Part shown: piece by piece, positions 27,012 through 35,764 of the stretch
How positions within the stretch are numbered: position 1 is the first letter of the stretch
Layout of the letters: each line of letters starts with the position of its first letter
DNA from: Gammaproteobacteria bacterium
GTDB taxonomy: Bacteria; Pseudomonadota; Gammaproteobacteria; Ga0077554; Ga007554
DNA: 64,000 nucleotides
NCBI GenBank assembly: GCA_040183005.1
Contig: JAMPIW010000007.1
Span: 919,314-983,313, forward strand
Direction: 5' to 3'
Position numbers and translations under genes: made by a program
Notes under the pieces: generated by a model
What the model was told of the DNA's origin: nothing
Seen by the model: the letters and a program-made list of their open reading frames with translations, nothing else
Database searches by the model: none

Positions 27012-29499
27012 CTCGGCGGCGCAGCAGGAATAGCCCCGGCACTCCCAGCAACAGCAACGCCCACGGACTGAAGGCCCCACCGCCGCCGCCAGGGGTAAAG
27101 TTGGTAACTCCTTCGCCCGCCACTACCCTGGTAACCACGCAGGCGCCACGCACACACGCATCGAGATTACCGTTGTTGCCGGGAAGGTATTCGGCCGGTG
27201 ATGCGACTGTCACCGCCGCCCTGTTTTCAATGGTTACAATTTGGTTAGGATTAGTGGGCACAAGAGCAGGATCGGTAACCTTGACGGTGAGGTACACCGT
27301 AAAGCTCTGATTTGGAGCCAGGCTGGCAAGTGTGCAGGTAAAATCAGGCGCAGGTGCCGTACACCCAACACCCGGGGGGTTAGCACTAGGAACAGGGTTA
27401 GTACTAGTAGGAACAGGCTCAGCCCATCCAATATAGGCCACTCCGGCGGGCAGCCTGTCCGACAGCTTAATACCTTGCGCCACGTCGGGGCCATGGTTGA
27501 TGACAGTGAGGATATATTTCAATTCACCATTCAACGTAGCCGGCGTAATATCTGTCGGCGGATTCCGGGTCTTCTGCACCTCAAGATCGACCTTCTTGGC
27601 CGCTGGGTCACCATCATGCTCCACAGCACCGATATCGCACAAACCATCTGCCCCCGGCCGCCCGTACTGACGCTGGTCAAATAGTGGGCTAGGGCAGACG
27701 CCGTTAGCTATAGCCGAGCCGCCAGGCATAAAATTTTTGGGGCGAGCCCCATCCGGCAGAATCGTCTGCGCACTGCCACCATTATCGGCAAGCGCGCCAA
27801 GATTCGGATTGACGTTGATAAGATCACTGGCCCCATTGAGGACGCAACTATTGCCATTTTCCAGGTTATGGCCCTTGGAAGTCACCAAACTGGAAGGGGT
27901 GACGATGCTCGCGGGACTTTCTGGGTCATTTCCTTTCATGCAGTTGTTGGGGCTGGAGGTATTGTCACCAATAATAGTATTTTGGAGAATGGTCTTATAT
28001 CCGGTTGGGTCCAGGGTATTGATAAAAATCTCTTTTCCACCGTTATTGATATTGGCATTATTGGCGCTAATGGTGACGCTATCAAGCGTCATTGAACGGC
28101 CGTTATTGATGCCGCCGCCATTTCTAGCGGTATTGCCAGTAATGGTACTGTTAGCAACCGTGAGTTCACCAGGACCATAGTTGTTGATACCGCCACCGTC
28201 CGCGCCGTTTGTACAGCCAAAAGAACCGTCCGCGCAAGCCTCAAAAGGCTGGGCCGTGTTGTTGCTGATGGTGCTATAACGGACATCCATAGCGCTTTTG
28301 TTGGATAGGCCGTTGCCGGTATTGCTGTCGATGACGCTCGCAGCGATCAGCACGCTGCCTTGAATGCTGTTGCCGGTATTGCTGCTGGTGGTAGTGCCGT
28401 TACCCGGAGGCTGACTATTGATACCGGGGATGTTGGCAACAGCCAGATTGGTATTGAAAACACCCCCTCCCTCGCGGGCGACATTGCCACTAATGATGGA
28501 CTGTGTAATCTTTACCAGCCCACCCTGATTGCTGAGGGCGCCGCCAACCCCGTTAGGGCTGGCATCGTCTTTGATATTTTGATTGCCTTGCAGCGTACTA
28601 CTGATAATCGTCAGCTTGCCGTCGTCCCCACCGAAGCCGCTGGTGTTCATGATACCGGCGCCAAACGGCCTGCCATAGTTGCCCATCACCGTGGAGTTAC
28701 TTAGTGTCATATTACCGCTATTGCGGATACCACCGCCGCCACCGCCGGAACCGATGACGAAATCACTTGCGAAGGTGCCCTGCGTGTTGTTGACCCGGTT
28801 GTCCTTGATGGTGCAGTTATTAATTACCATTTGGGTGCCGGCACCGCTGAAGATGCCGCCGCCGCTGGATCTGACGCCCGTCGTGTTCACCGTATTGCTG
28901 ATGACTTCGCAGTTTTCCAGCGTCACCCAGCCGTTGGAATTCTTGATGCCGCCGCCGCTGTCATTTGTCACACTGCCGTTTTGGATTGTCACGCCGGTGA
29001 TTTTGACGACATTTTTACCGACAAAGTTAAATACCCGGTCAATACTACCGCCGTCTATGATGGTTTGCCCCTTGCCAGCTCCGACGATTTTCAGGCAAGG
29101 GTGGCTGATGTCGGTGCCGCAGGTGCCTCTGATGTCGAGATCGCCGGTTGCAGCGTTGTCCTCGCCGTTAGCTCCAGTAAGAATGTAAGTGCCAGAATTG
29201 ATAGCAATGGTGATGTCTGTATCGGCAGCGCTGGTAATCAGGGCATTGGCCTCCTGGATTGCCGCGCGCAGGGTACAGAAATTCCCGGTGAGTGCCTTAC
29301 AAAAACCATCGCCCGGACTCGAATCACCCACGTCATCTGATCCATTTACAGTAAACGTAGCGGCCTGCACCTGCCCTGCCAGCAGCAGCCCCAAAAAGAA
29401 TAGCGGGGCGGCAAACCCGATACGCCACCAGAAGGAACGGGGGTTGTCCCGCTGTATGCAGGGCGGCGTGGCGCCTGTTGATTCTATGTATTTTGGCAT
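27007..29499 (-). CDS. CSLREA-domain, beta-helix surface protein with GlyGly-CTERM-like tail
   Basis: About 830 residues from MPKYIEST. A long pre-sequence with one hydrophobic segment ends at GQVQAA. The mature part opens with a CSLREA motif (DGFCKALTGNFCTLRAAIQE). It continues with many Asn/Gly-rich rungs of a right-handed parallel beta-helix (NNCTIKDNRVNN, STVMGNYG, GSSNTGNSIQ-like repeats), then a DUF11-type domain (VINHGPDVAQGIKLSDRLPA). The end is GGGGGAFSPWALLLLGVPGL then FLLRRRA: Gly-rich, hydrophobic and basic, as in GlyGly-CTERM or related sorting signals. A rhombosortase gene lies at 45357. It is probably cleaved and attached to or released at the surface. Confidence 0.85.
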
Positions 29500-29773
29500 A
29501 GTTTTTCTCTCACACGCATACGACCGGACAGAGCCAAGCTCTCCCTGTCGTCCTGCTGAGTGATATTTTCCCACCTAAAAATATTTATCATCCCTATAAT
29601 CGCGGATATTTGCAAGCCATACAACACCGTGTGTTACGTTTTTAGATTAAAGGTACATTTCTCGAGACCTCCAAGCAATATATCGGATGATACATACTCA
29701 CACTTTAGCGCCTTTAGCGCGTTGCGCTATGCTAGGTCGCCCGACGCAACGCACCCAACTGGAACCGCTTATT

Positions 29774-30508
29774 TTGAAAAATCAATTAACTATCTTTCTG
29801 CACTCGCTGCTGAACAGCGTCCGCGACCTGGCGCCGATTGTGGTGGTGATCGCCTTTTTTCAACTGGCGGTGGTCCAGCAGCCCATCCCCAACCTGGGCG
29901 GCCTGCTGGAGGGTGCTGTGCTGGTGGCGCTGGGGCTGACGCTGTTCGTGCGCGGGCTGGAGATGGGGCTGTTTCCCCTCGGCGAGGCGATGGCCTATGC
30001 CTTCGCGCGCAAGGGCAGCCTGATGTGGCTGCTGGTGTTCGCCTTTGCGCTGGGTTTCGGAACAACCGTGGCTGAACCCGCGCTGATCGCAGTGGCAAAC
30101 GAGGCGGCACGCGTGGCAGCGGAAGGCAAAATAATTGCGGTAAATGACGCGGCGCGCAACTCCTACGCGCTGGGACTGCGCCTGACGGTGGCGCTGGCAG
30201 TGGGCGTGGCATTGGTGCTCGGCGTGTTCCGCATTATCAAAGGCTGGCCGGTGCAGTATCTGATCATCGGCGGCTATCTGGGGGTGATGGTGATGACGAT
30301 GTTCGCCCCGCCGCAGATCATCGGCATCGCCTATGATTCAGGCGGGGTGACCACCTCCACCATTACTGTGCCGCTGGTTACCGCGCTGGGGGTGGGGCTG
30401 GCGTCCTCCATCAAGGGGCGCAACCCCATGGTGGACGGCTTTGGCCTGATTGCGTTCGCCTCGCTCACACCGATGATTTTTGTGATGATCTACGGGATGA
30501 TGATCTAA
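29774..30508 (+). CDS. DUF1538 membrane protein, first of a pair
   Basis: 244 residues if started at TTG 29774. This start aligns the N-terminus with the next gene (both reach VRD and PIPNL or SIPNL at the same distance) and follows GGAA; the frame is open back to 29687 with no better ribosome site. Six or seven membrane helices are seen. Signature segments [18 protein letters not shown] and [20 protein letters not shown] are shared with its neighbour. DUF1538 is a predicted transporter family with no proven substrate. It is followed one base later by a second DUF1538 gene, suggesting a heteromeric carrier. Confidence 0.87.
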   Translation: MKNQLTIFLHSLLNSVRDLAPIVVVIAFFQLAVVQQPIPNLGGLLEGAVLVALGLTLFVRGLEMGLFPLGEAMAYAFARKGSLMWLLVFAFALGFGTTVAEPALIAVANEAARVAAEGKIIAVNDAARNSYALGLRLTVALAVGVALVLGVFRIIKGWPVQYLIIGGYLGVMVMTMFAPPQIIGIAYDSGGVTTSTITVPLVTALGVGLASSIKGRNPMVDGFGLIAFASLTPMIFVMIYGMMI

Positions 30509-30509
30509 A

Positions 30510-31292
30510 ATGGAATCCGTGTCGCACCTGCTGTCCGCAATCGTCTATACCGTGCGGGATGTGCTGCCAATTGCCGCGATTCTGTTCGGTTTTCAGTGGC
30601 TGGTAATACGCCGATCCATCCCCAACCTGAAAAAGGTGTTGATCGGGTTTGTCTACGTGCTGGTGGGCCTGGCATTGTTTCTGGAAGGACTGGATCAGGC
30701 GCTGTTCCCCCTGGGCAGGCTAATGGCCCAGCAATTGACCGACCCGGCCTTTATCCATGCAACGGAGCAAGCGGCGCAAGGCGTGAATTGGTGGGACTAC
30801 CGCTGGGTCTACCTGTTCGCCGCCGCCATCGGCTTTTCCTGCTCACTGGCTGAACCGGCGCTGATCGCGGTGGCGATGAAGGCGCATGAGGTGTCGGGCG
30901 GCGCAGTGGGTGTGTGGGGCTTGCGTGTAGCGGTGGCGGTAGGCGCGTCAATCGGGATTACGCTGGGCGTGTTCCGCATCGTCACCGGCACACCGCTGCA
31001 CTATTACATCATCGTCGGCTATGTGATCGTGATGATACAAACCGCATTTGCACCACGCACGATCATCCCTCTGGCCTACGATTCCGGGGGCGTAACCACC
31101 TCCACGGTAACGGTGCCGCTGGTGACAGCCCTGGGGCTGGGACTGGCGAGCGCCGTGCCGGGACGCAGCCCGTTACTGGACGGTTTCGGACTGATCGCGC
31201 TGACCGTATTGTGCCCACTGATTACGGTGATGGGTTATGCCCAGTTGAGCGAATGGCTGACCAGGCGGCGAAAAACACAGGGTGAGAAATAG
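30510..31292 (+). CDS. DUF1538 membrane protein, second of a pair
   Basis: 260 residues with six to seven membrane helices. It repeats the hallmarks of its neighbour: [34 protein letters not shown] and [20 protein letters not shown]. The conserved AEPAL and DSGGVTTST segments are probably within the transport path. The stop lies 10 bases before the PII-like gene start. The tight order DUF1538-DUF1538-PII-CBS implies regulation of the carrier by small-molecule sensing. Confidence 0.88.
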   Translation: MESVSHLLSAIVYTVRDVLPIAAILFGFQWLVIRRSIPNLKKVLIGFVYVLVGLALFLEGLDQALFPLGRLMAQQLTDPAFIHATEQAAQGVNWWDYRWVYLFAAAIGFSCSLAEPALIAVAMKAHEVSGGAVGVWGLRVAVAVGASIGITLGVFRIVTGTPLHYYIIVGYVIVMIQTAFAPRTIIPLAYDSGGVTTSTVTVPLVTALGLGLASAVPGRSPLLDGFGLIALTVLCPLITVMGYAQLSEWLTRRRKTQGEK

Positions 31293-31302
31293 GAGAAAAT
31301 AT

Positions 31303-31653
31303 ATGCACTTCAAGTTGCTGATTGCTTTTGTGGAAGACGATAAGACCGAGAAGGTCATGGACGCCGCGCGCCAGACGGGGGCGACCGGCGCGACGGTGAT
31401 CAGTCACGCCCGCGGCGAAGGACTGCAAAAGACCAAGACCTTTCTCGGGCTGACGCTGGAAACCCAGCGCGATATGCTGCTGTTTCTGGTAGAGGAGCAT
31501 TTGAGCCGCAAGATTCTTGATAAAATTGCGCATGTGGGCGAGTTCGACAGCAAACCGGGCGCGGGCATCGCCTTTCAGATTGACGTGGAGGATGCCGTGG
31601 GCGTAACACATCAGGTACGCAAACTTAGCGGAGTAGTGGAGGAAGAGATATGA
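31303..31653 (+). CDS. PII-like signalling protein linked to DUF1538 carriers
   Basis: 116 residues from ATG at 31303, with AGGAGA twelve bases upstream. The fold fits a GlnB/CutA-like ferredoxin fold: FKLLIAFVEDDKTEKVMDAA, ATGATVISHARGEGLQ where PII has its T-loop base, and a C-terminal GAGIAFQIDVEDAVGV. It lacks the classical uridylylated Tyr of GlnB's T-loop. It probably binds an adenine nucleotide or another metabolite and gates the DUF1538 carrier. Its stop overlaps the ATG of the CBS gene (ATGA). Confidence 0.82.
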   Translation: MHFKLLIAFVEDDKTEKVMDAARQTGATGATVISHARGEGLQKTKTFLGLTLETQRDMLLFLVEEHLSRKILDKIAHVGEFDSKPGAGIAFQIDVEDAVGVTHQVRKLSGVVEEEI

Positions 31654-32057
31654 GCGAACGCAAGCTGGTCCGGGTGAGGGATGTCATGAAGCACGAATTT
31701 GATCTGGTGGACGGCATGACCACAGTCAAAGAGGCGCTGCTCAAGATGAAGTATGTAGAGACCAAAGCGCTGATCGTCGACAAACGTAACGCGGATGACG
31801 AATACGGCATGGTGCTGCTGTCCGATATTTCACGCCACGTTCTCGCCAGGGACCGCGCGCCGGAGCGCATCAACATTTACGAGGTGATGTCCAAGCCCGT
31901 GGTCACCGTTTCCCCCGACATGGACATCCGCTACTGCGCCCGGCTTTTCGAACGCTTTCACATCTCACGTGGGCCGGTGGTGGAGCATGGCAAGGTGATT
32001 GGCATCATCAGCCTCACAGACATGGTGCTGCGCGGGATGTGCGCGATGTGGGAGTGA
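31650..32057 (+). CDS. Tandem CBS-domain protein
   Basis: 135 residues forming one Bateman module: the first CBS spans about residues 8-68 (VRDVMKHEFDLVDGMTTVKE) and the second about 73-133 (VMSKPVVTVSPDMDIRYCAR, ending GKVIGIISLTDMVLRGM). Such modules bind adenosyl nucleotides and tune partner proteins. Its start overlaps the PII-like gene, so the two are made together. The likely partner is the DUF1538 pair or the downstream glutamate-synthase-like enzyme. Confidence 0.9.
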   Translation: MSERKLVRVRDVMKHEFDLVDGMTTVKEALLKMKYVETKALIVDKRNADDEYGMVLLSDISRHVLARDRAPERINIYEVMSKPVVTVSPDMDIRYCARLFERFHISRGPVVEHGKVIGIISLTDMVLRGMCAMWE

Positions 32058-32131
32058 CACCCTAGCATCAAAAAACCCAGGATCATGCCGCTACTACTAA
32101 AGAGTAGAACATAACGGAGGTTGCGCTTTTT

Positions 32132-33631
32132 ATGAGCGTCACTGGGGTGGTGAACTGGGGCGTGGTCATCGTGGGCTGGATAGCCGGCATCGCGATGCTT
32201 ACCCTGCTCGTGATGTTCATCCAGGATATTTTCCAGAAAGAACATGCCGTGCGACGCAACTTCCCTGTGGTCGGGCGGCTGCGCTATTTCCTGGAACGGC
32301 AGGGCGACTATTTCCGCCAGTATTTCTTTGCCAATGACCGGCAGGAAATGCCCTTCAACCGCGCCGCACGCAGCTGGGTCTATCGCACCTCGAAAAATCT
32401 CGGCGGCATCATCGGCTTCGGCTCCACCAACGACCTGCGCGAACCCGGCTCGCTAATCTTCGTCAACGCCCCCTATGCAGTACTGGAAGATGAACGCAAA
32501 GCCGCGCCGCCACTGGTGATCGGCCCACACTGTGAACGGCCCTTTGTTGCAACCAAGATCGTCAACATCTCCGGCATGAGCTACGGCGCCGTTTCCGCTC
32601 CGGCGGTGCGCGCGCTGTCGCATGGCGCGGCGGAAGCTGGCATCTGGATGAATACCGGAGAAGGCGGGCTTTCCCCATATCACCTTGAGGGTGGCGGTGA
32701 TCTAATCTTTCAGATCGGCACAGCAAAGTACGGCGTGCGCGGCTCGGAAGGACGCCTGAGTGACACGCACCTGCGCGAAGTGGCGCAACACGTCAGGGCT
32801 TTTGAAATCAAACTGGCCCAGGGTGCCAAACCGGGACGCGGCGGCGTGCTGCCCGCCATCAAGGTAACCGAAGAAATAGCCCACATCCGCGGCATCCCCA
32901 TGGGCCAACCTTCAGACAGCCCCAACCGCCATCCCGACATCAAGAATGACGACGACCTGCTGGACATGATCGCGCGCATCCGCGCGGTAACCGGCCTACC
33001 GGTAGGCATCAAGACGGTACTTGGCTCAGACGCGGCGATTCGCAGCTTATGCGAGGCCATCCTGCGCAGAGGCATGGATAGCGCGCCGGACTTTATTACG
33101 CTTGATGGTGGCGACGGCGGCTCCGGAGCGGCACCGCAGGTACTGGCGGATCATGTCGGCCTGCCGCTCAATGAAGCGCTGCCGATGTTGGTGGATACGC
33201 TGATCGAAAGCGGCCTGCGCGAACGCGTCCGCGTGATAGCCTCCGGCAAACTTGTCACCTCCGCCAAAGTCGCCTGGGCGCTGTGTATGGGCGCGGATTT
33301 CACGGTAACGGCACGCGGCTTCATGTTCGCCCTGGGTTGCATACAATCCCTGCAATGCCATCAAAACACCTGCCCTACCGGCATCACCACGCACAACAAA
33401 AAATTGCAACGAGGTTTAGTCGTTGAGGATAAAGCCACACGCGTGGCGAATTACGCACGCTGGATGGGTGTGGAGGTGGACAAACTGGCCCACGCCTGCG
33501 GCCTGTCCAACGCCCGCGAATTCCGCCGCGAACACGCACGTATCGTGCAGAGTGCCGGGCATAGCGTGCCACTGGATGTTCTGTATCCGTATCCTATAGG
33601 TCTCGTAAAAATCAATCCGGATTTCCATTAG
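32132..33631 (+). CDS. FMN-binding glutamate synthase family protein, membrane-anchored
   Basis: 499 residues. One N-terminal membrane helix (about residues 9-30) precedes the central GltB-like barrel: NISGMSYGAVSAPAVRALSH, MNTGEGGLSPYHLEGG, GRGGVLPAIKVTEEIA, TLDGGDGGSGAAPQVLADHV, and a Cys-rich C-terminal site CHQNTCPTGI. It has no amidotransferase domain. Relatives are annotated as glutamate synthase domain 2 or archaeal-type glutamate synthase; the true acceptor is uncertain. It closes the DUF1538 operon after a 74-nt gap, suggesting that the operon handles glutamate or a related compound. Confidence 0.88.
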   Translation: MSVTGVVNWGVVIVGWIAGIAMLTLLVMFIQDIFQKEHAVRRNFPVVGRLRYFLERQGDYFRQYFFANDRQEMPFNRAARSWVYRTSKNLGGIIGFGSTNDLREPGSLIFVNAPYAVLEDERKAAPPLVIGPHCERPFVATKIVNISGMSYGAVSAPAVRALSHGAAEAGIWMNTGEGGLSPYHLEGGGDLIFQIGTAKYGVRGSEGRLSDTHLREVAQHVRAFEIKLAQGAKPGRGGVLPAIKVTEEIAHIRGIPMGQPSDSPNRHPDIKNDDDLLDMIARIRAVTGLPVGIKTVLGSDAAIRSLCEAILRRGMDSAPDFITLDGGDGGSGAAPQVLADHVGLPLNEALPMLVDTLIESGLRERVRVIASGKLVTSAKVAWALCMGADFTVTARGFMFALGCIQSLQCHQNTCPTGITTHNKKLQRGLVVEDKATRVANYARWMGVEVDKLAHACGLSNAREFRREHARIVQSAGHSVPLDVLYPYPIGLVKINPDFH

Positions 33632-33645
33632 GCAACGATCCTGGT

Positions 33646-34125
33646 TCATGCCGGCCTCCCCATGCGACCTTTGGCCGTTTCGCGCTTGCCTGTGGCGGGG
33701 GCGAGACTTCCTACCACGCCAAGGCCATAGGCAGGCATGTTGTTGTATACCGTTTCATACTGTCCTGCACTGACCTTATAGGTCTCGTGCCAGATCCCTA
33801 CATCGCCATTGCTGCCGATCTTCCTGTTGAATGCCACCCATGCCGGAAAATGCGATTTGTCCTTCGCTCGGGCATAAGCCTCAAGGTGCTCGAAGCTGCG
33901 CCAGTACTGCACGAACATGCTATTGCGGAAACCGAAATGATACTGCATGCCCAGCAACCCACTCTCCGGATTGCTCAGCAATTCCTTAAGCATTGGAGTC
34001 ATCGCCATGGCTACTGGCAGCCATTTATGGATCTTCCAGAATTTATTGACACGCATCCCGATGAGGAAAACCACGAAATCGCCTTCGATTTGGGCGGCCA
34101 TTCTGTGGGTATTAATTTTCGACAT
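33646..34125 (-). CDS. DUF4188 (monooxygenase-like) family protein
   Basis: 159 residues. GDFVVFLIGMRVNKFWKIHK, MQYHFGFRNSMFVQYWRSFE and WHETYKVSAGQYETVYNNMP match the DUF4188 family, which has a dimeric alpha-beta barrel-like fold. It is soluble and probably a small-molecule or stress enzyme, without proven activity. The ribosome site GAGGAG is contained in the end of the short frame just upstream. It is the last gene of the PadR-controlled set. Confidence 0.85.
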   Translation of the reverse strand: MSKINTHRMAAQIEGDFVVFLIGMRVNKFWKIHKWLPVAMAMTPMLKELLSNPESGLLGMQYHFGFRNSMFVQYWRSFEHLEAYARAKDKSHFPAWVAFNRKIGSNGDVGIWHETYKVSAGQYETVYNNMPAYGLGVVGSLAPATGKRETAKGRMGRPA

Positions 34126-34128
34126 TAT

Positions 34129-34269
34129 TTATTTCTCCTCAGGTACTGCAGGTTGGCACGCAAGTGCTGGGTTGCTCTCATTCGCTATAACTTCATGGTC
34201 ACGTTTGATGGCCTGCTTAATCAACTCCAGTTCTGTGCCACCCGTACTTCCGAATATGACAATTTTCAT
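34129..34269 (-). pseudogene. N-terminal remnant of an NAD(P)-binding reductase (46 codons)
   Basis: From ATG at 34269, with a GGAGG ribosome site, the frame reads MKIVIFGSTGGTELELIKQA then IKRDHEVIA, the start of an NmrA/SDR-like Rossmann fold with a GxxGG loop. It then runs about 17 unrelated residues to TAA at 34129. The rest of the enzyme is absent. Similar PadR/CAAX-protease/DUF4188 operons would be expected to carry a full reductase, so this is probably a deletion relic that still supplies translational coupling to the DUF4188 gene. Confidence 0.6.
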
Positions 34270-34278
34270 GAACGCCTC

Positions 34279-34992
34279 CTACGCAGAAATGCCATGGCTA
34301 CGCCACGCATAAATAAACTCAATCACATTCAACGTTAAATGTGCCGCAAAAGGGGCCAATATCCCATCGCGCCACAAGAAGAGACCGGAAAACGTACCCC
34401 CTGCGACTATGCCGGTCAGCAACATATACCAAACACCTCCGGGCCAATGTAACAACCCAAAAAATAGACAGGTAAGCACTACCGCCCAAGCAGTACCAAG
34501 ATGCGTTGTAAGGAGCGGGATGGCATAGCCACGGTAAAGTGTCTCCTCGACCAGCGGAGCCAACAACACGTTGGAAACAAAAAATACGCCTATACTGCCG
34601 GAAATGGTTGGCAGCACGGAGACAGAGGGAACGTAGTCGCCAACGCTGCGTTGAAATATCTCAACTGCCGGGGCCATCCAATTGAAATAAGCAAAAGCAA
34701 GGAGCGCTCCCACCAACATTCCGATGGCTAGATCGCTGAATGTTTTCGCTGTGTTGGGTGTAACCCAAATAAGATCGAACTGAACCACAAAAAAGACGAG
34801 AACCCCGAGACCGAGAAGCACCCCTAGAAGAATCTGCGGCATAAAAAGCGGGACCCGCTGGGCAACTAAAGCTGCGTCCATGCCTCGGAGACTCAGGAAG
34901 ACAGACATGCCCGCAATAGCAACAAGAAACAGAACCGGACCCGCTAAAAGAAGCAGCCACGTTTTAAATGGAACTGACCAGAGTGATGGCAT
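34279..34992 (-). CDS. CPBP-family intramembrane metalloprotease (CAAX protease-like)
   Basis: 237 residues with about seven membrane helices. The catalytic motifs of the CAAX/CPBP family are present: EETLYRGYAIPLL (Glu-Glu-x3-Arg) and a downstream FFGLLHWPGG with the His ligand, then AAHLTLNVIEF. These metal-binding residues suggest an active membrane protease or related enzyme; many bacterial members are linked to bacteriocin maturation or immunity, but no bacteriocin gene is visible here. It begins 10 bases after the PadR gene. Confidence 0.88.
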   Translation of the reverse strand: MPSLWSVPFKTWLLLLAGPVLFLVAIAGMSVFLSLRGMDAALVAQRVPLFMPQILLGVLLGLGVLVFFVVQFDLIWVTPNTAKTFSDLAIGMLVGALLAFAYFNWMAPAVEIFQRSVGDYVPSVSVLPTISGSIGVFFVSNVLLAPLVEETLYRGYAIPLLTTHLGTAWAVVLTCLFFGLLHWPGGVWYMLLTGIVAGGTFSGLFLWRDGILAPFAAHLTLNVIEFIYAWRSHGISA

Positions 34993-35001
34993 AAAAATTG
35001 G

Positions 35002-35538
35002 CTACTGGGCATCCTGGGTTGAATACACCTCACGCATCAGTGCATCGCGGCTTTGCTCGATGCACTCAATCGCTGCCCGCGTCGTCGCCAAACCATAGTG
35101 GATCGTAAATTTAATTCCCGGTGGACAATCGCCCTTTTCAAGATCTTCCAGCACCTTGAGATTTTTATTATTTTCATCAATAAATTCTTGCAGAATCTCG
35201 GCCAGACGCTGCGGCGGCAAGAGATGCGCGAAAAACATCAGCACCAGAAATTCCGAGCGGACTTTTTCCCTCGGAGGTGTAGTTTCCAACGCGTGGATAA
35301 GCTCTTCACGACCGGCTGGTGTGAGGCTAAACACCTTTTTATCAGGGCGCTTTTCCTGCTGTTGGCGGTCATAGGACACCTTGCCTTCTGCGGTCAATTT
35401 TTCCAGAGCCGGATAGATAGAGCCGTACCCCGCTGCAAAAAAATGGCTAAATGCCTCATCAAAAAGCTTTTTGATGTCATATCCCGTAGCGTCGCCCAGG
35501 CTCAATGCTCCCAGGCATAGCGTTTTTACATCCATCAC
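35002..35538 (-). CDS. PadR-family transcriptional regulator
   Basis: 178 residues. An N-terminal winged helix (CLGALSLGDATGYDIKKLFD, YGSIYPALEKLTAEGKVSYD, KVFSLTPAGREEL) is followed by a helical C-terminal dimerisation domain of the Vir_act_alpha_C type. PadR proteins usually repress their own operon until an inducer binds. It is the first gene of a minus-strand set with the CAAX protease, the reductase remnant and DUF4188. Matching palindromes lie just upstream. Confidence 0.93.
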   Translation of the reverse strand: MMDVKTLCLGALSLGDATGYDIKKLFDEAFSHFFAAGYGSIYPALEKLTAEGKVSYDRQQQEKRPDKKVFSLTPAGREELIHALETTPPREKVRSEFLVLMFFAHLLPPQRLAEILQEFIDENNKNLKVLEDLEKGDCPPGIKFTIHYGLATTRAAIECIEQSRDALMREVYSTQDAQ

Positions 35539-35555
35539 ACACCTCTCTTACGAAG

Positions 35556-35592
35556 ATATATCTAACCGATATATATCATATCTAACTGATAT
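35556..35592. promoter_or_regulatory. Probable PadR operator, two tandem palindromes
   Basis: ATATATC-taacc-GATATAT (35556-35574) is a perfect 7-bp inverted repeat with a 5-bp spacer. A second copy, ATATC-taact-GATAT (35578-35592), lies 22 bp further on, about two helical turns. A partial third GATATAT lies at 35603. They sit 18-54 bp upstream of the PadR start, where a repressor should bind. Confidence 0.7.
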
Positions 35593-35764
35593 ATATTGTC
35601 AAGATATATTTACGATGAGAGACAGGTGCGCCATGCTCACGAATAACGCTATAATGCCCGATGGCAACCCCAACCTATACTCGCCGAACCGTCGCCGCCT
35701 GATCGTGTGCACAGCGCACGCTACCGCTTCCTGTTAATTTCGATCAACACCGAATCACTACTCC

